DNA from: UBA5448 sp045536965
Lineage (GTDB): Bacteria > Bacillota > Clostridia > Oscillospirales > SIG627
NCBI GenBank assembly: GCA_045536965.1
Contig: JAZSON010000024.1
Coordinates: 1 to 64,000 of the forward strand
Direction of reading: 5' to 3'
DNA: 64,000 bases
The notes under the pieces were generated by a model. That model was given only the letters and a program-made list of their open reading frames with translations. It was not told the origin of the DNA and searched no databases. The translations under genes and the position numbers were made by a program. Below are positions 15,954 to 24,749 of the stretch, piece by piece. The stretch's first letter is position 1. Each line of letters starts with the position of its first letter.

Positions 15954-17069
15954 TTATTCTTCGACTTTTACAAATTCATTGGCACGATAGAGTTTCTCTA
16001 TGTTGTGTGCCTCTCTTAATTCTCTGTCAGTAAGATTACATAAATTCTTGATATAACCTTCACCAATCATAAAAGCACAGTCCGGTCTTGTGCATTCTGT
16101 ATGTAATAATGATACTGTGTGAGTTGTAACCATGGACTGCATATTTTCAAAGCTCTGAATTATTGAAAGAATTTTTTCAGAAAGTTCATGATGATAATAT
16201 GCATCAAATTCATCTATTACAAGAAATGTAAGGTTTGAAAACTCAATAAACCAACAATAAAACAGCATAAGTGTCATCGTTCCAGAAGAAGCTATTGAAC
16301 TGAATTGAACAACATTGTCATTTTCGAATTTTGCCCCAATAGTCAATACACCGCTAACGAGTTTTAATGGCACTAAAGTGTAATTAAGTCCCATATCGTT
16401 TATAAATTTATTAAAATCATCTAACCTGTTGTTACTTAAAATAATATCATCAAGTTTTTCACTACCCAATTGGTATCCGATATATTTATTGGCATCTTTA
16501 AGACTTCTAAAATATAGCATGCCGCTGACAAAATTCATTATTTTTGTTATAACTGAATTTTCGTCTTGAATAGTATTGTTGTATATATATTTAATGACAG
16601 ATAATTGCTTTTGCAATCCTTTTGTCCTTAAATTTTCTGCCCCAGGGATGTTTATATAATTATCTTTTTCATCAACAAAATTATGAAGAAGAACTTCTTT
16701 CCCATTAATTGCAACTGCTTCAAGTAGCAGGGTTGTTAAATTAGCCTTGCAATATGTATATGTAACCTCATCCTTTCCAAATTGAAAAACATATGTAAAT
16801 GTTGCAAAGTTTTTATTATTTCCTACATATGTGTATAAGTGTCCCGGGACATTATCTTTTTCTGCATCAAGAAGATGGGCGGTTATATCAACAATAGCAG
16901 TGCACAGACTTGATTTGCCCGAGCCATTTTTGCCGAAAACAACAGATTTTTTTGCTATTTTATTCTCAACTAAATTTTTGCGAAATCCGTAATCGCGAGT
17001 GTCTGATAAGTCCCACAAAAGAGTGTCTTTAAATCCTCTATAATTTTCAACTTGAAACTTTTTAAGCAT
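15954..17069 (-). CDS. AAA-family ATPase (AAA15/OLD-like), possible defence protein
   Basis: The 371-residue ATPase starts MLKKFQVENYRGF, the usual opening of RecF/SMC-like AAA15 proteins. Walker A reads GKNGSGKSS near residue 48, a SSGTMTL signature lies near 265, Walker B is LVIDEFDAYYHHEL and a switch histidine occurs in TTHTVSLLHT. There is no TOPRIM or nuclease domain in the same chain, so by itself it is an ABC-type ATPase without an effector. Related stand-alone ATPases take part in abortive-infection and PARIS/Septu-like systems, usually with a partner gene; here no clear partner adjoins. The start at 17069 has AAGGGG upstream and a good promoter at 17094-17122. The gene is AT-rich like its neighbours. 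Confidence 0.75.
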   Translation of the reverse strand: MLKKFQVENYRGFKDTLLWDLSDTRDYGFRKNLVENKIAKKSVVFGKNGSGKSSLCTAIVDITAHLLDAEKDNVPGHLYTYVGNNKNFATFTYVFQFGKDEVTYTYCKANLTTLLLEAVAINGKEVLLHNFVDEKDNYINIPGAENLRTKGLQKQLSVIKYIYNNTIQDENSVITKIMNFVSGMLYFRSLKDANKYIGYQLGSEKLDDIILSNNRLDDFNKFINDMGLNYTLVPLKLVSGVLTIGAKFENDNVVQFSSIASSGTMTLMLFYCWFIEFSNLTFLVIDEFDAYYHHELSEKILSIIQSFENMQSMVTTHTVSLLHTECTRPDCAFMIGEGYIKNLCNLTDRELREAHNIEKLYRANEFVKVEE

Positions 17070-17093
17070 GTCCAAAACCCCTTTCTAAAATGT

Positions 17094-17122
17094 ATTTTAC
17101 CATAGCTTTTATCAAATGTCAA
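17094..17122 (-). promoter_or_regulatory. promoter of the AAA ATPase gene
   Basis: Minus-strand -35 TTGACA (17117-17122), 17-base spacer, -10 TAAAAT (17094-17099). Confidence 0.75.
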
Positions 17123-17223
17123 TACTTTCCTGTATTTTTTCTACAGAAGATGCGAAAAATATTTTAATTTGTTGTTGTCCTAGGTGATTTTTCTGTATTT
17201 TTATTACGATAACTTTCTTATAT

Positions 17224-17487
17224 TTGGCAAAAATTTATGTGATTCCTATAAAAACCAGTCGTGCGCAAAGCCGCAAATACTATTGGTGTGCTATCGCTTG
17301 TTTGGCGGTTGTGACCATAAGAACTATTGTCTACTATTCTACTCAGATTCTCTATATAAACGGTCTCAGTATTGCGGGCGTTGTCGCTTATATGGCATTT
17401 AGTATTCTTTTAAAGCCGAATTACAAGCGTATTGCAGCGCGAAGAACTCTGCTTATTCCTTTTATCATTTCACGCTCGTGTTCTTAA
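17224..17487 (+). CDS. small membrane protein or gene remnant
   Basis: An 87-residue open frame with two hydrophobic stretches (YYWCAIACLAVVTIRTIVYY and LSIAGVVAYMAFSILL) and basic ends. There is no convincing ribosome site and no family that I recognise. It lies in the otherwise gene-free 17.1-17.6 kb stretch of the AT-rich island and may be a fragment of a larger membrane-protein gene. The rest of that stretch shows only the promoter and repeats before the lipoprotein fragment. Confidence 0.3.
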   Translation: MAKIYVIPIKTSRAQSRKYYWCAIACLAVVTIRTIVYYSTQILYINGLSIAGVVAYMAFSILLKPNYKRIAARRTLLIPFIISRSCS

Positions 17488-17545
17488 TCGCTCTTTCTTG
17501 CAACCTAATGTTCAACCCCAGGCACGCACCCCTCCTCAATGGTGG

Positions 17546-17601
17546 TACAGTTATGTGGTGATTCAAATCATAATAGTGGAATTTTTTACAATTATGTGGT
17601 A
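17546..17601 (+). repeat. two direct repeats before the lipoprotein fragment
   Basis: TACAGTTATGTGGTG (17546-17560) and TACAATTATGTGGTA (17587-17601) match in 13 of 15 bases, 41 bases apart. The second overlaps an extended -10 (TGGTATAAT, 17598-17606), so they may be operator half-sites. Confidence 0.4.
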
Positions 17602-17643
17602 TAATTAGTTTCAGGAATTTGAATTTTACTAATGGAGGCGTGT

Positions 17644-17787
17644 ATGAAGAAACTCTATGCTGTTTTTTTGGTTATTACATGCTTAGTTACTGTGGTTGCT
17701 TGTGCATCTACAGATAGCAGTTCAGGTAGCACCCAAGGAAATGCAGATACTAAAGCACCATCGGCATTTTTGCCGTTTTTCAGATAA
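17644..17787 (+). pseudogene. 5' fragment of a lipoprotein gene
   Basis: The 47-residue frame starts MKKLYAVFLVITCLVTVVAC, a textbook lipoprotein signal with lipobox VVAC and Cys20, then a Ser/Gly/Asn linker as in substrate-binding lipoproteins. It has a perfect GGAGG six bases upstream and an extended -10 promoter. The mature domain is missing: the frame ends after LPFFR within a small CGGCA/TGCCG hairpin. It is therefore either a secreted lipopeptide or, more likely, the start of a solute-binding protein cut off at the right end of the AT-rich island. Confidence 0.6.
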
Positions 17788-17870
17788 AAAAATTTTAACA
17801 AACAAGACATCGTTTGTCAACGAATCCACGCCGACATTCCGCAAAATCCGGCACATTACAGACAAAAATA

Positions 17871-17904
17871 AAAAAGGAGAGATAACGACTCGGTTATCTC
17901 TCCC
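17871..17904 (-). terminator. nrdD terminator
   Basis: Hairpin GGGAGAGATAACC / GTTATCTCTCC followed by TTTTTTATTTTT on the minus strand, eight bases past the nrdD stop. Confidence 0.9.
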
Positions 17905-17911
17905 AAAAAGC

Positions 17912-20314
17912 TTATATGAGTTTTTTCTGTCCTTCGGCAAAGCGAACGATATTGGGCATACCCGCAAAGGCTTCTCTTTGTCCGTCACGCACGGTGATCA
18001 AGGTCGGAGCCTGCAAAACGCCGTATTCCTTGGCAAGTTCGGGTTGATCGTCGGCGTAGATCACGTCATACGGAATGTTGTTCTTGTCAAGCAAGGATAC
18101 CGCCACCTTGCAGTTGGGGCAGGTGTGGGTGGTAAAGAGAAGATTGGCATCGGGTTCTGCGGTGGATTCACAAGCGCAAGCAGCGGCGCTTTCGGCCTCT
18201 GCGGCAGCCGCAAGCTTCTTTTGACGATTGGGATCAAGGTGAGAGTTTTCGATGTTGTAGGTCACTCTGTCCTTGTATTCCTGGGTCTTACCGTCGTTCC
18301 AGTTTTGGACGGGACGGTAGTAACCTGTGATACGGCTGTAAACCTCGGCGCTTTCGCCGCACTGGGGACAGGTAAAGTGTTCACCCGTCAAATATCCGTG
18401 GTTTTTGCAGACCGAGTAGGTAGGCGAAATGGAGTAATAAGGCAGGCTGTAATTTTCGGCAATCTTACGTACCAGCGCCGCGGCCGACTTCCATGTGGGA
18501 AGCTTTTCACCCAAATATGCATGGAAAACAGTACCCGAAGTGTAAAGCACCTGCAATTCATCCTGTATATCAAGAGCCGCAAAGACGTCCTCGGTGAAAC
18601 CGACGGGCAGGTGAGAAGAGTTGGTGTAATAGGGGGTCTTGCCTGCATCGGCGGCCGTCTTGATGTCGGGATAACGCTTGACGTCGTGTTTTGCCAAACG
18701 ATAGGTGGTCGATTCGGCGGGGGTGGCTTCGAGGTTGTACAGATCGCCGTACTTCTCCTGATAGTCGGAGAGACGCTCTCTCATGTGATTTAAAACCTTT
18801 TTGGAAAATTCCTGCGTGTTCTTATCGGTCATATCCTTGCCGAGCCATGCGGCATTCAAGCCCACCTCGTTCATACCGATCAGGCCGATGGTCGAGAAGT
18901 GGTTGTCAAAGGAACCGAGATAACGGCGGGTATAAGGATACAGACCCTCCTGCAGCAATTTGGAAATGACGGTACGCTTGATTTTCAAAGAACGGGCCGC
19001 AATGTCCATCAGCTTGTCGAGACGGTGGAAGAAATCTTCTTCGTTTTTGGAAAGGTATGCGATGCGGGGCATATTGATGGTGACAACACCGACAGAACCC
19101 GTGCTTTCGCCGCTTCCGAAGAAGCCGCCCGATTTCTTGCGGAGCTCTCTCAGGTCAAGACGCAAACGGCAGCACATACTGCGAACGTCGCTCGGCTCCA
19201 TATCACTGTTGATATAGTTGGAGAAATAGGGGGTGCCGTATTTAGCGGTCATTTCAAACAAAAGACGGTTGTTTTCGCTTTCCGACCAATCAAAATTGCG
19301 GGTGATGGAATAGGTGGGAATGGGATACTGGAAACCACGGCCGTTGGCATCGCCCTCGATCATAACCTCAAGGAATGCGCGGTTGACCATGTCCATTTCT
19401 TTTTGACAATCTTTGTATTTAAAATCCATTTCACGGCCGCCGACAATGGCATTCTGCTCGGCAAGGTCGGCAGGTACGTTCCAGTCAAGGGTGATGTTGG
19501 AGAAGGGGGCCTGCGTACCCCAGCGGCTGGGGGTGTTGACGCCGTAAATAAAGGATTCGATGCACTTTTTGACCTGCTCGTAGGGCAGATTTTCCACCTT
19601 CACAAAGGGAGCGAGATAGGTATCGAAGGAAGAGAAGGCCTGCGCGCCCGCCCATTCATTTTGCATGATACCGAGGAAGTTGACCATGTGGTTGCAAAGG
19701 GTGGCCAAGTGGCTCGCGGGGGAAGAGGTGATCTTACCGGGAACGCCGCCGAGACCCTCTTGAATGAGTTGGCGGAGAGACCAACCTGCGCAATAACCCG
19801 TCAGCATAGACAAGTCATGGATATGCAAATCGGCATTTCTGTGCGCTTCCGCAATCTCGTCATCATAAATTTCCGAGAGCCAGTAGTTGGCGGTGATGGC
19901 GCCCGAGTTGGAAAGGATCAAACCGCCGACCGAATAGGTAACGGTGGAGTTTTCCTTTACGCGCCAGTCGGTGACCTTGACATAGTTGTCCACAACCTCT
20001 TTGTAGTCGAGGATGGTGGATTTCATGTTGCGCAGTTTTTCTCTTTGTCTGCGGTAAAGGATGTATGCCTTGGCAACATCGGCATAGCCCGCTTGAACAA
20101 GCACTGCTTCCACGCTGTCCTGAATGTCCTCCACGGCAACCTTGCCATCTTGGATTTTCGGCTCAAAATCGGCGGTGACTTTCAGTGCCAAAAAGTCAAT
20201 GACACCGGGATGATACTGCTTGTTCTGCGCTTCAAAAGCAAGGGTGATGGCATCGGCAATCTTGGCAATGTCAAATTCTGCCACTTTACCGTCTCTTTTA
20301 ATGACCTGGTACAT
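17912..20314 (-). CDS. nrdD: anaerobic ribonucleoside-triphosphate reductase with C-terminal redoxin domain
   Basis: The 800-residue class III reductase makes deoxyribonucleotides without oxygen, using a glycyl radical installed by NrdG. Residues 1-90 form an ATP-cone (MYQVIKRDGKVAEFD). The central barrel contains VYSVGG-like and NVPADLAEQN segments. A zinc site (CKNHG then CPQCG) precedes the radical loop SRITGYYRPVQNWNDGK near residue 700. Unusually, the last ~75 residues are a glutaredoxin/thioredoxin-like domain with CPNC and the cis-proline motif APTLI, like NrdH. This suggests disulfide-based rather than formate-based re-reduction of the active site. That is inference. It follows nrdG by 32 bases, and GGAGG precedes the start. 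Confidence 0.95.
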   Translation of the reverse strand: MYQVIKRDGKVAEFDIAKIADAITLAFEAQNKQYHPGVIDFLALKVTADFEPKIQDGKVAVEDIQDSVEAVLVQAGYADVAKAYILYRRQREKLRNMKSTILDYKEVVDNYVKVTDWRVKENSTVTYSVGGLILSNSGAITANYWLSEIYDDEIAEAHRNADLHIHDLSMLTGYCAGWSLRQLIQEGLGGVPGKITSSPASHLATLCNHMVNFLGIMQNEWAGAQAFSSFDTYLAPFVKVENLPYEQVKKCIESFIYGVNTPSRWGTQAPFSNITLDWNVPADLAEQNAIVGGREMDFKYKDCQKEMDMVNRAFLEVMIEGDANGRGFQYPIPTYSITRNFDWSESENNRLLFEMTAKYGTPYFSNYINSDMEPSDVRSMCCRLRLDLRELRKKSGGFFGSGESTGSVGVVTINMPRIAYLSKNEEDFFHRLDKLMDIAARSLKIKRTVISKLLQEGLYPYTRRYLGSFDNHFSTIGLIGMNEVGLNAAWLGKDMTDKNTQEFSKKVLNHMRERLSDYQEKYGDLYNLEATPAESTTYRLAKHDVKRYPDIKTAADAGKTPYYTNSSHLPVGFTEDVFAALDIQDELQVLYTSGTVFHAYLGEKLPTWKSAAALVRKIAENYSLPYYSISPTYSVCKNHGYLTGEHFTCPQCGESAEVYSRITGYYRPVQNWNDGKTQEYKDRVTYNIENSHLDPNRQKKLAAAAEAESAAACACESTAEPDANLLFTTHTCPNCKVAVSLLDKNNIPYDVIYADDQPELAKEYGVLQAPTLITVRDGQREAFAGMPNIVRFAEGQKKLI

Positions 20315-20346
20315 GATAGTCCTCCGATTTTATAATAAAAATAATT

Positions 20347-21039
20347 TCAGTCCCTGCCGCGCAAAAGGGCGCGGGGAACAAATGCTTTTAATTTTTCAAG
20401 GCAAGATGCGGTCTTTTCATCGGAAAGCGCCCCCTCGACCCTGCCGAGAAGATCGCCCGAGTCGGAAAAGCTCTGCAAAAAGAAGTTTTCATCTCCCGCA
20501 AGCCACCGACCGATCTTTTCCATATCCGTCGGGGTGTGAAGCCCCTTGACCAAGGTGGTGCGGAATTCAAAGGGAAATCTCCCTTCCATCAAAAGCGAAG
20601 CGCTTTTCAAAACAGGGGTCACATCAAAATCCGCGATTCCTACCGTCTCGGGATATTTTTCGGGCGCATTTTTAATATCCATGGCCACATAATCCACAAG
20701 ACCCTCGGATAAAACCTCTTCCAAGCGCGCAGGAAAACAGCCATTGGTATCCAGCTTCACGGCAAACCCCGCATCGCGGATCTTTTTTAAAAATGCAGGC
20801 AACTGCGGATGCAAAAGCGGTTCTCCCCCCGTCACTGCCACACCGTCAAGAATCCCCTTGCGGCGGGAAAGAAAGGAAAAAAATGCCTCCTCGCTCATGT
20901 GCTCAAAGGGTTGTCCCGTCACCAAAGAGGCATTGTGACAAAAAGGACAGCGGAGATTGCATCCGAAAGTAAAAACGGTACAAGCAACCTTTTCGGGAAA
21001 ATCCAGCAGAGTCATGGTTTGCAGTCCTGCAATCTTCAT
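20347..21039 (-). CDS. nrdG: anaerobic ribonucleotide reductase activating protein (radical SAM)
   Basis: The 230-residue radical-SAM enzyme carries the cluster motif with Cys27, Cys31 and Cys34 (CNLRCPFCHN) and the SAM-binding GGEPLLHP. It cleaves S-adenosylmethionine to place the glycyl radical on NrdD. It begins MKIAGLQTMTLLDFPEKVAC, as is usual for this subfamily, also called PflA-like. It is the first gene of the nrdG-nrdD operon, the reverse of the common nrdD-nrdG order. A near-consensus promoter and two NrdR-type boxes lie upstream, so it should be repressed by NrdR when dATP is high. Confidence 0.93.
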   Translation of the reverse strand: MKIAGLQTMTLLDFPEKVACTVFTFGCNLRCPFCHNASLVTGQPFEHMSEEAFFSFLSRRKGILDGVAVTGGEPLLHPQLPAFLKKIRDAGFAVKLDTNGCFPARLEEVLSEGLVDYVAMDIKNAPEKYPETVGIADFDVTPVLKSASLLMEGRFPFEFRTTLVKGLHTPTDMEKIGRWLAGDENFFLQSFSDSGDLLGRVEGALSDEKTASCLEKLKAFVPRALLRGRD

Positions 21040-21083
21040 TTTCTCACGCCACCTCCGATACCCCGAAAATACGAACTGGAAGC

Positions 21084-21112
21084 ATTATAACATAAACCAT
21101 TTGGCAAGTCAA
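21084..21112 (-). promoter_or_regulatory. nrdG-nrdD promoter
   Basis: Minus-strand -35 TTGACT (21107-21112), 17-base spacer, -10 TATAAT (21084-21089). The NrdR-type boxes lie directly upstream of the -35. Confidence 0.85.
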
Positions 21113-21121
21113 TGCCAAATC

Positions 21122-21167
21122 ACCAATATATAGTATTTTTTTTGCTTCCTGACACAAAATATAGTGA
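21122..21167 (-). promoter_or_regulatory. tandem NrdR boxes upstream of nrdG
   Basis: Two 16-base palindromic boxes, ACCAATATATAGTATT (21122-21137) and ACACAAAATATAGTGA (21152-21167), start 30 bases apart, that is about three helix turns. Both fit the NrdR consensus acaCwAtATaTwGtgt. NrdR is the nucleotide-sensing repressor of ribonucleotide reductase genes. Confidence 0.8.
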
Positions 21168-21226
21168 CACATCCAAAAAGGCGCAGAATACCGCACTTTT
21201 TTGAGATTTCACCGCGGCCATATATC

Positions 21227-21976
21227 TTATTTTTGCTTGGGTACGACGTCGATCCACGCATCTTTTGGCATTTTTGCAAAGGCCTTTTTGAAAAACTCCA
21301 CGCCATTTTCGACACACAGGGCAAAGATCTGCTCACCCTTTTGCGGGGTAGCGCGGGAAGGACAGCCCCAAACGCCGTTTGGAGACAACAGCTTTAAGGG
21401 AACGAGATTCAGTTCGCTTTGAGCGGCATCGGGAATAAAATCGTTTTTCTTGGCTTCCTCGACCTTAACGGCATCGGGATGCAGATACATCATCATAGAA
21501 GTTTCGGCTTCTCCCGAATGAAGTTCATTCGGAGTCTCGAGGATCTGCTTTTTCTGTTCGGGGGTCAACAGCGGCTCAAAGACCGCAACCTGAAGACCAC
21601 CAATCTTTTTATTCAACTCTCTGACACAAGGGTACAGGGCAAAAACACCGCCATGTCCTAAAATGATAAACACCTTGGAAAATCCCGATTCCTTGAGGGA
21701 AAGAACGATATCCTCCACCATATCATAAAGGGTACGGGGAGACATCCACACCGTTCCACGGGTACCCGTATGCTCATAGCAGTTGCTGATGGGCAGGCAG
21801 GGCAAAAGATACGCCCCGATTTCTTGCGCGATCTTTTCGGCAACCGCCGAAGCAATCAAATGATCGGTACCCAGTGGCAGATGCGAACCGTGCTGCTCAA
21901 TACTGCCGATGGGCAAAACAGCGGTATCAACGCCCGATGCGGCAATTTCCGCGGTGGTATTATAGTAACTCAACAT
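21227..21976 (-). CDS. creatininase-family amidohydrolase B
   Basis: The 249-residue protein belongs to the creatininase family of metal-dependent amidohydrolases. The signature QHGSHLPLGTDH near residue 27 gives the metal-binding His and Asp, and GHGG near 105 and SGEAE near 173 complete the site. Typical substrates are creatinine or cyclic amides in cofactor pathways such as mycofactocin or FAPy; which applies here is unclear. It is a close paralogue of the adjacent 22175-22933 gene, a clear tandem duplication. AGAGG precedes the start. The unusual feature is two NrdR-like boxes upstream at 22052-22097. Confidence 0.85.
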   Translation of the reverse strand: MLSYYNTTAEIAASGVDTAVLPIGSIEQHGSHLPLGTDHLIASAVAEKIAQEIGAYLLPCLPISNCYEHTGTRGTVWMSPRTLYDMVEDIVLSLKESGFSKVFIILGHGGVFALYPCVRELNKKIGGLQVAVFEPLLTPEQKKQILETPNELHSGEAETSMMMYLHPDAVKVEEAKKNDFIPDAAQSELNLVPLKLLSPNGVWGCPSRATPQKGEQIFALCVENGVEFFKKAFAKMPKDAWIDVVPKQK

Positions 21977-22051
21977 ATCAAAAACGCCTCTTTTACAAGT
22001 TTGGTTTTCTGTATATTAACACAAACCGCCCTTTAGTTCTGTGACTAAATC

Positions 22052-22097
22052 ACCAATATATAGTATTTTTTTGTATTTTATACACAAAATACACCGT
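22052..22097 (-). promoter_or_regulatory. NrdR-like box pair upstream of a creatininase gene
   Basis: ACCAATATATAGTATT (22052-22067) is identical to the proximal box before nrdG, and ACACAAAATACACCGT (22082-22097) resembles the distal one. Start-to-start spacing is again 30 bases. The boxes lie between the two creatininase genes. They may be functional or a copied relic of the nrdG control region. Confidence 0.6.
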
Positions 22098-22174
22098 AAA
22101 TTTCCCCTAAAAAAATATTCCTCGGCGCATAGTCCAAACCTGACTGCGCCAAGGAATGTATTTTTCGTTATTTC

Positions 22175-22933
22175 TCACTGCTTCTTTTCTTTTGCCGCCA
22201 CAGCATCGATCCAGCGGGCGGACGGTGTTTTGGCAAAGGCGGCTTTTGCAAACGAAACGGTATTTTCAGCCTTCATTTCCAAATACATCCTGCCCTTCTC
22301 GGCGTTTGCGCGGGAGGGACAACCCCAAACGCCCTTGGGAGACAAAAGCTTTAAGGGCACCATATTTAATTCAGGTTGGGCGGCATCGGGAATAAAATCG
22401 TTTTTCTTGGCTTCCTCTGCTTTGACACAGTCGGGATACAAATACATCATTTGGGAGGTTTCCATCTCCCCTGCATGAATCTCCACCGCCGTCTCCACAT
22501 ATTTTTCTTTTTGTTCCGGCGTGAGGGCGGGATGGCAGATCACCACCTGCAACCCCTCTGTTTTTTGATTGAGCTCTCTCACACAAGGATACAGGGCAAA
22601 GTTGCCCCCGTGTCCCGATAACACAAGCACCTTGGAAAAACCCGATTCTTTAAGAGAAAGGACGATATCCTCAAGGACGTTATAAAGGGTGCGCGGCGAC
22701 ATCCAGACAGTTCCCCGCGTTCCGGTGTGCTCAAAGCAGTTACCGATGGGAAGGGGGGGCAAAAGATACGCATCCAGCTTCTCGGCCACCCGCTCGGAAA
22801 TGTCTTTGATTTGCAAATAATCGGTACCAAGGGGCAGATGAGAGCCATGCTGCTCCACACTTCCGATCGGCAAAATGGCGGTATCGACACCCGAAGCCGC
22901 TATTTCTTCGGTGGTATTATAGTAACTCCACAT
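22175..22933 (-). CDS. creatininase-family amidohydrolase A
   Basis: The 252-residue paralogue of 21227-21976 has the same motif set: EQHGSHLPLGTDY, SGHGGNFALYP and HAGEMETSQMMY. Residues that should bind two metal ions (Glu, His, Asp) are all present. The start at 22933 is chosen because AAGAGGGG lies upstream; the frame extends six residues further without a ribosome site. Fewer than 200 bases separate it from the downstream copy, but NrdR-like boxes occur only before that copy, so the two are probably expressed separately. The natural substrate is not known. Confidence 0.85.
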   Translation of the reverse strand: MWSYYNTTEEIAASGVDTAILPIGSVEQHGSHLPLGTDYLQIKDISERVAEKLDAYLLPPLPIGNCFEHTGTRGTVWMSPRTLYNVLEDIVLSLKESGFSKVLVLSGHGGNFALYPCVRELNQKTEGLQVVICHPALTPEQKEKYVETAVEIHAGEMETSQMMYLYPDCVKAEEAKKNDFIPDAAQPELNMVPLKLLSPKGVWGCPSRANAEKGRMYLEMKAENTVSFAKAAFAKTPSARWIDAVAAKEKKQ

Positions 22934-23092
22934 AAAACCCCTCTTTTCCATTCAGATCACGCTTTTATTATACCTTCCCCCCCACCCTCTGTCAAGAGTG
23001 GACAAAGGAGAACCAAGAGAGCTTGGCCATACCCTTTAGGCAAGAAAACAAATCGTAAGACATGGTTTGCACCGTGCCTTTTGGTTATTTCT

Positions 23093-24716
23093 TTACAGAC
23101 GGTTAGCCGTCACAATGCGATTCCAATGGTGAAACGGGATGTATTCCCGCGGGTGCTCCATATCCCCCACACTGCCGCGCACATCGAGAAGATGCCCCGC
23201 AAGCTCCTCAATGCTCTCGATTTGGCCGTCGGCATAGGCATACATCCGCTCGGCGCAATGTTTAAGCCGCTGCATGAGCCCACCCAAACGGATGTCCTGC
23301 ACCTCAAAGCCATACCCCTTATTTTCGGCAAACCACTGTTTTCGAAACGCCTTATAAAAATCGGCGACAAGGTCTTTGACCGCAAGCACTTCGGCGGCCA
23401 GCTTTTTCATCCCCTCGCGGTCATTGGCAAGGTAGGCTTCGCGGATGGCAATGCCCAAACGGCCTTTTTTGGCAATGACGGCCGAAAGTCTGTACTGGGT
23501 ATCAAAAAGATATCCCCATTTCGGCAATGCCGAGGCATCCTTCAAAAGGGACGCCAATTCCTCGTAATCCGCTTGGCAGGAATCGGGGATCGTGGTATCC
23601 AAAAGCCCCAAAAAGACATCGTTATACAAAAGATATTCCGAGGGTGTCAAATAATCCCGCTTGGTTTCGTTTCGCTGTGTACCGTCAAAAAGCATAAATG
23701 TATCAAAATCCGCCCCGAATTTCTCTTTGAACTTACGCTTGATCTCATCCGAGTTGTCATTGCCCCGAACATACTCGGAAGCAAAAAAGAGGGCAGGCAA
23801 CGCTTGGTAACGGGAGCACTCTCCCCCGTTGTCCCCCCAAGTGGTGATGAAAATATTCTCGACACTCTTTTCTCTGCATGCCTCCAAAGAGCTTTTCAGC
23901 GCTTCGATGCTGTATGCATTTTGGGTGGAAAACCCCTCCCATGTCCAGACACCGCCCGCATACCAACAGCCGTCTGTCAGCTCGGCGTGGCGGTCAAGCA
24001 TCCCCAGATGCACCTCTTTGTCGCGGTTATAATAATCCCAATAAATCAGCTCGACATTATCGGGAATCAGTTTTTTTACACGCGGATCGATCACGGCATC
24101 CGGCTTGATATAATCCTTTTGCCCCGAAGCAAGACGAATAAACATATCCGACCACATACAAATACAAAAACCGTATTTCCCCGCAATTTCCGCCACCTTT
24201 CGGACATGGCGCAAAAGCACATCCGTATGATTCGAGTCACCGTGACAGATCGTAATATTTTCCCCGCGCGATACGGTGGGCCTCGTCCATTCCGACATTC
24301 ACGGTGCGCGTGGTAAAGCATTCCGCAAGGGTTTTTAACATACTGTCGATCAGGGCATAGGTCTTTTCGGACTCACACAAAAGAATATCATCCAAATCCC
24401 GAATATCTTTAAAATCTCTCCAACGGAAAATGGTATCAATATGGGCAAGGGTTTGAATATACGGAATCAATTCAAGTCCTTTGGAAAGAGCATAGCGATC
24501 CATTTCCTTCATTTCTTCCTTGGAATACCGACCCCGCGCATACCCAAAATACGGTTGCCCGTTCACCTCGTATGTATCTTCGGTGTAGATCATGACCATA
24601 TTGTGCCCCATATCGGCGCAAATGTCCATCCATTCCTTGACCGCATCCACCTTCATCACGGCATTGCGGGAGCAGTCGATCATACTGCCAAAGCGCTTGA
24701 TGTTCATTTTCTCCAT
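23093..24716 (-). pseudogene. GH20-like beta-N-acetylhexosaminidase, frameshifted
   Basis: Two overlapping frames together code for one glycoside hydrolase of about 540 residues. The first (start 24716, MEKMNIKRFGSMIDC) runs to a stop at 24237 after VNVGMDEAHRIARGKYYDLSR. The second continues as CHGDSNHTDVLLRHV, FCICMWSDMFIRLA, VELIYWDYY and ITTWGDNGGE. Removing one base near 24245 would rejoin them as KYYDLHGDSN. The Asp-Glu pair in GMDEAH matches the GH20 catalytic pair. The promoter and TGAGGT support the start. Either a real inactivating frameshift or a single sequencing error is possible; both parts otherwise look fully conserved. Confidence 0.7.
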
Positions 24717-24749
24717 ATAAGATACCTCACGCATTTTTTGATATAAAAT

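Noticed and set aside
18899..20335. 478-codon plus-strand frame opposite nrdD
   Set aside because: Antisense to a certain nrdD gene; no ribosome site or recognisable protein.
22727..24316. 529-codon plus-strand frame opposite creatininase A and the GH20-like gene
   Set aside because: Low-complexity shadow of two recognisable minus-strand genes.
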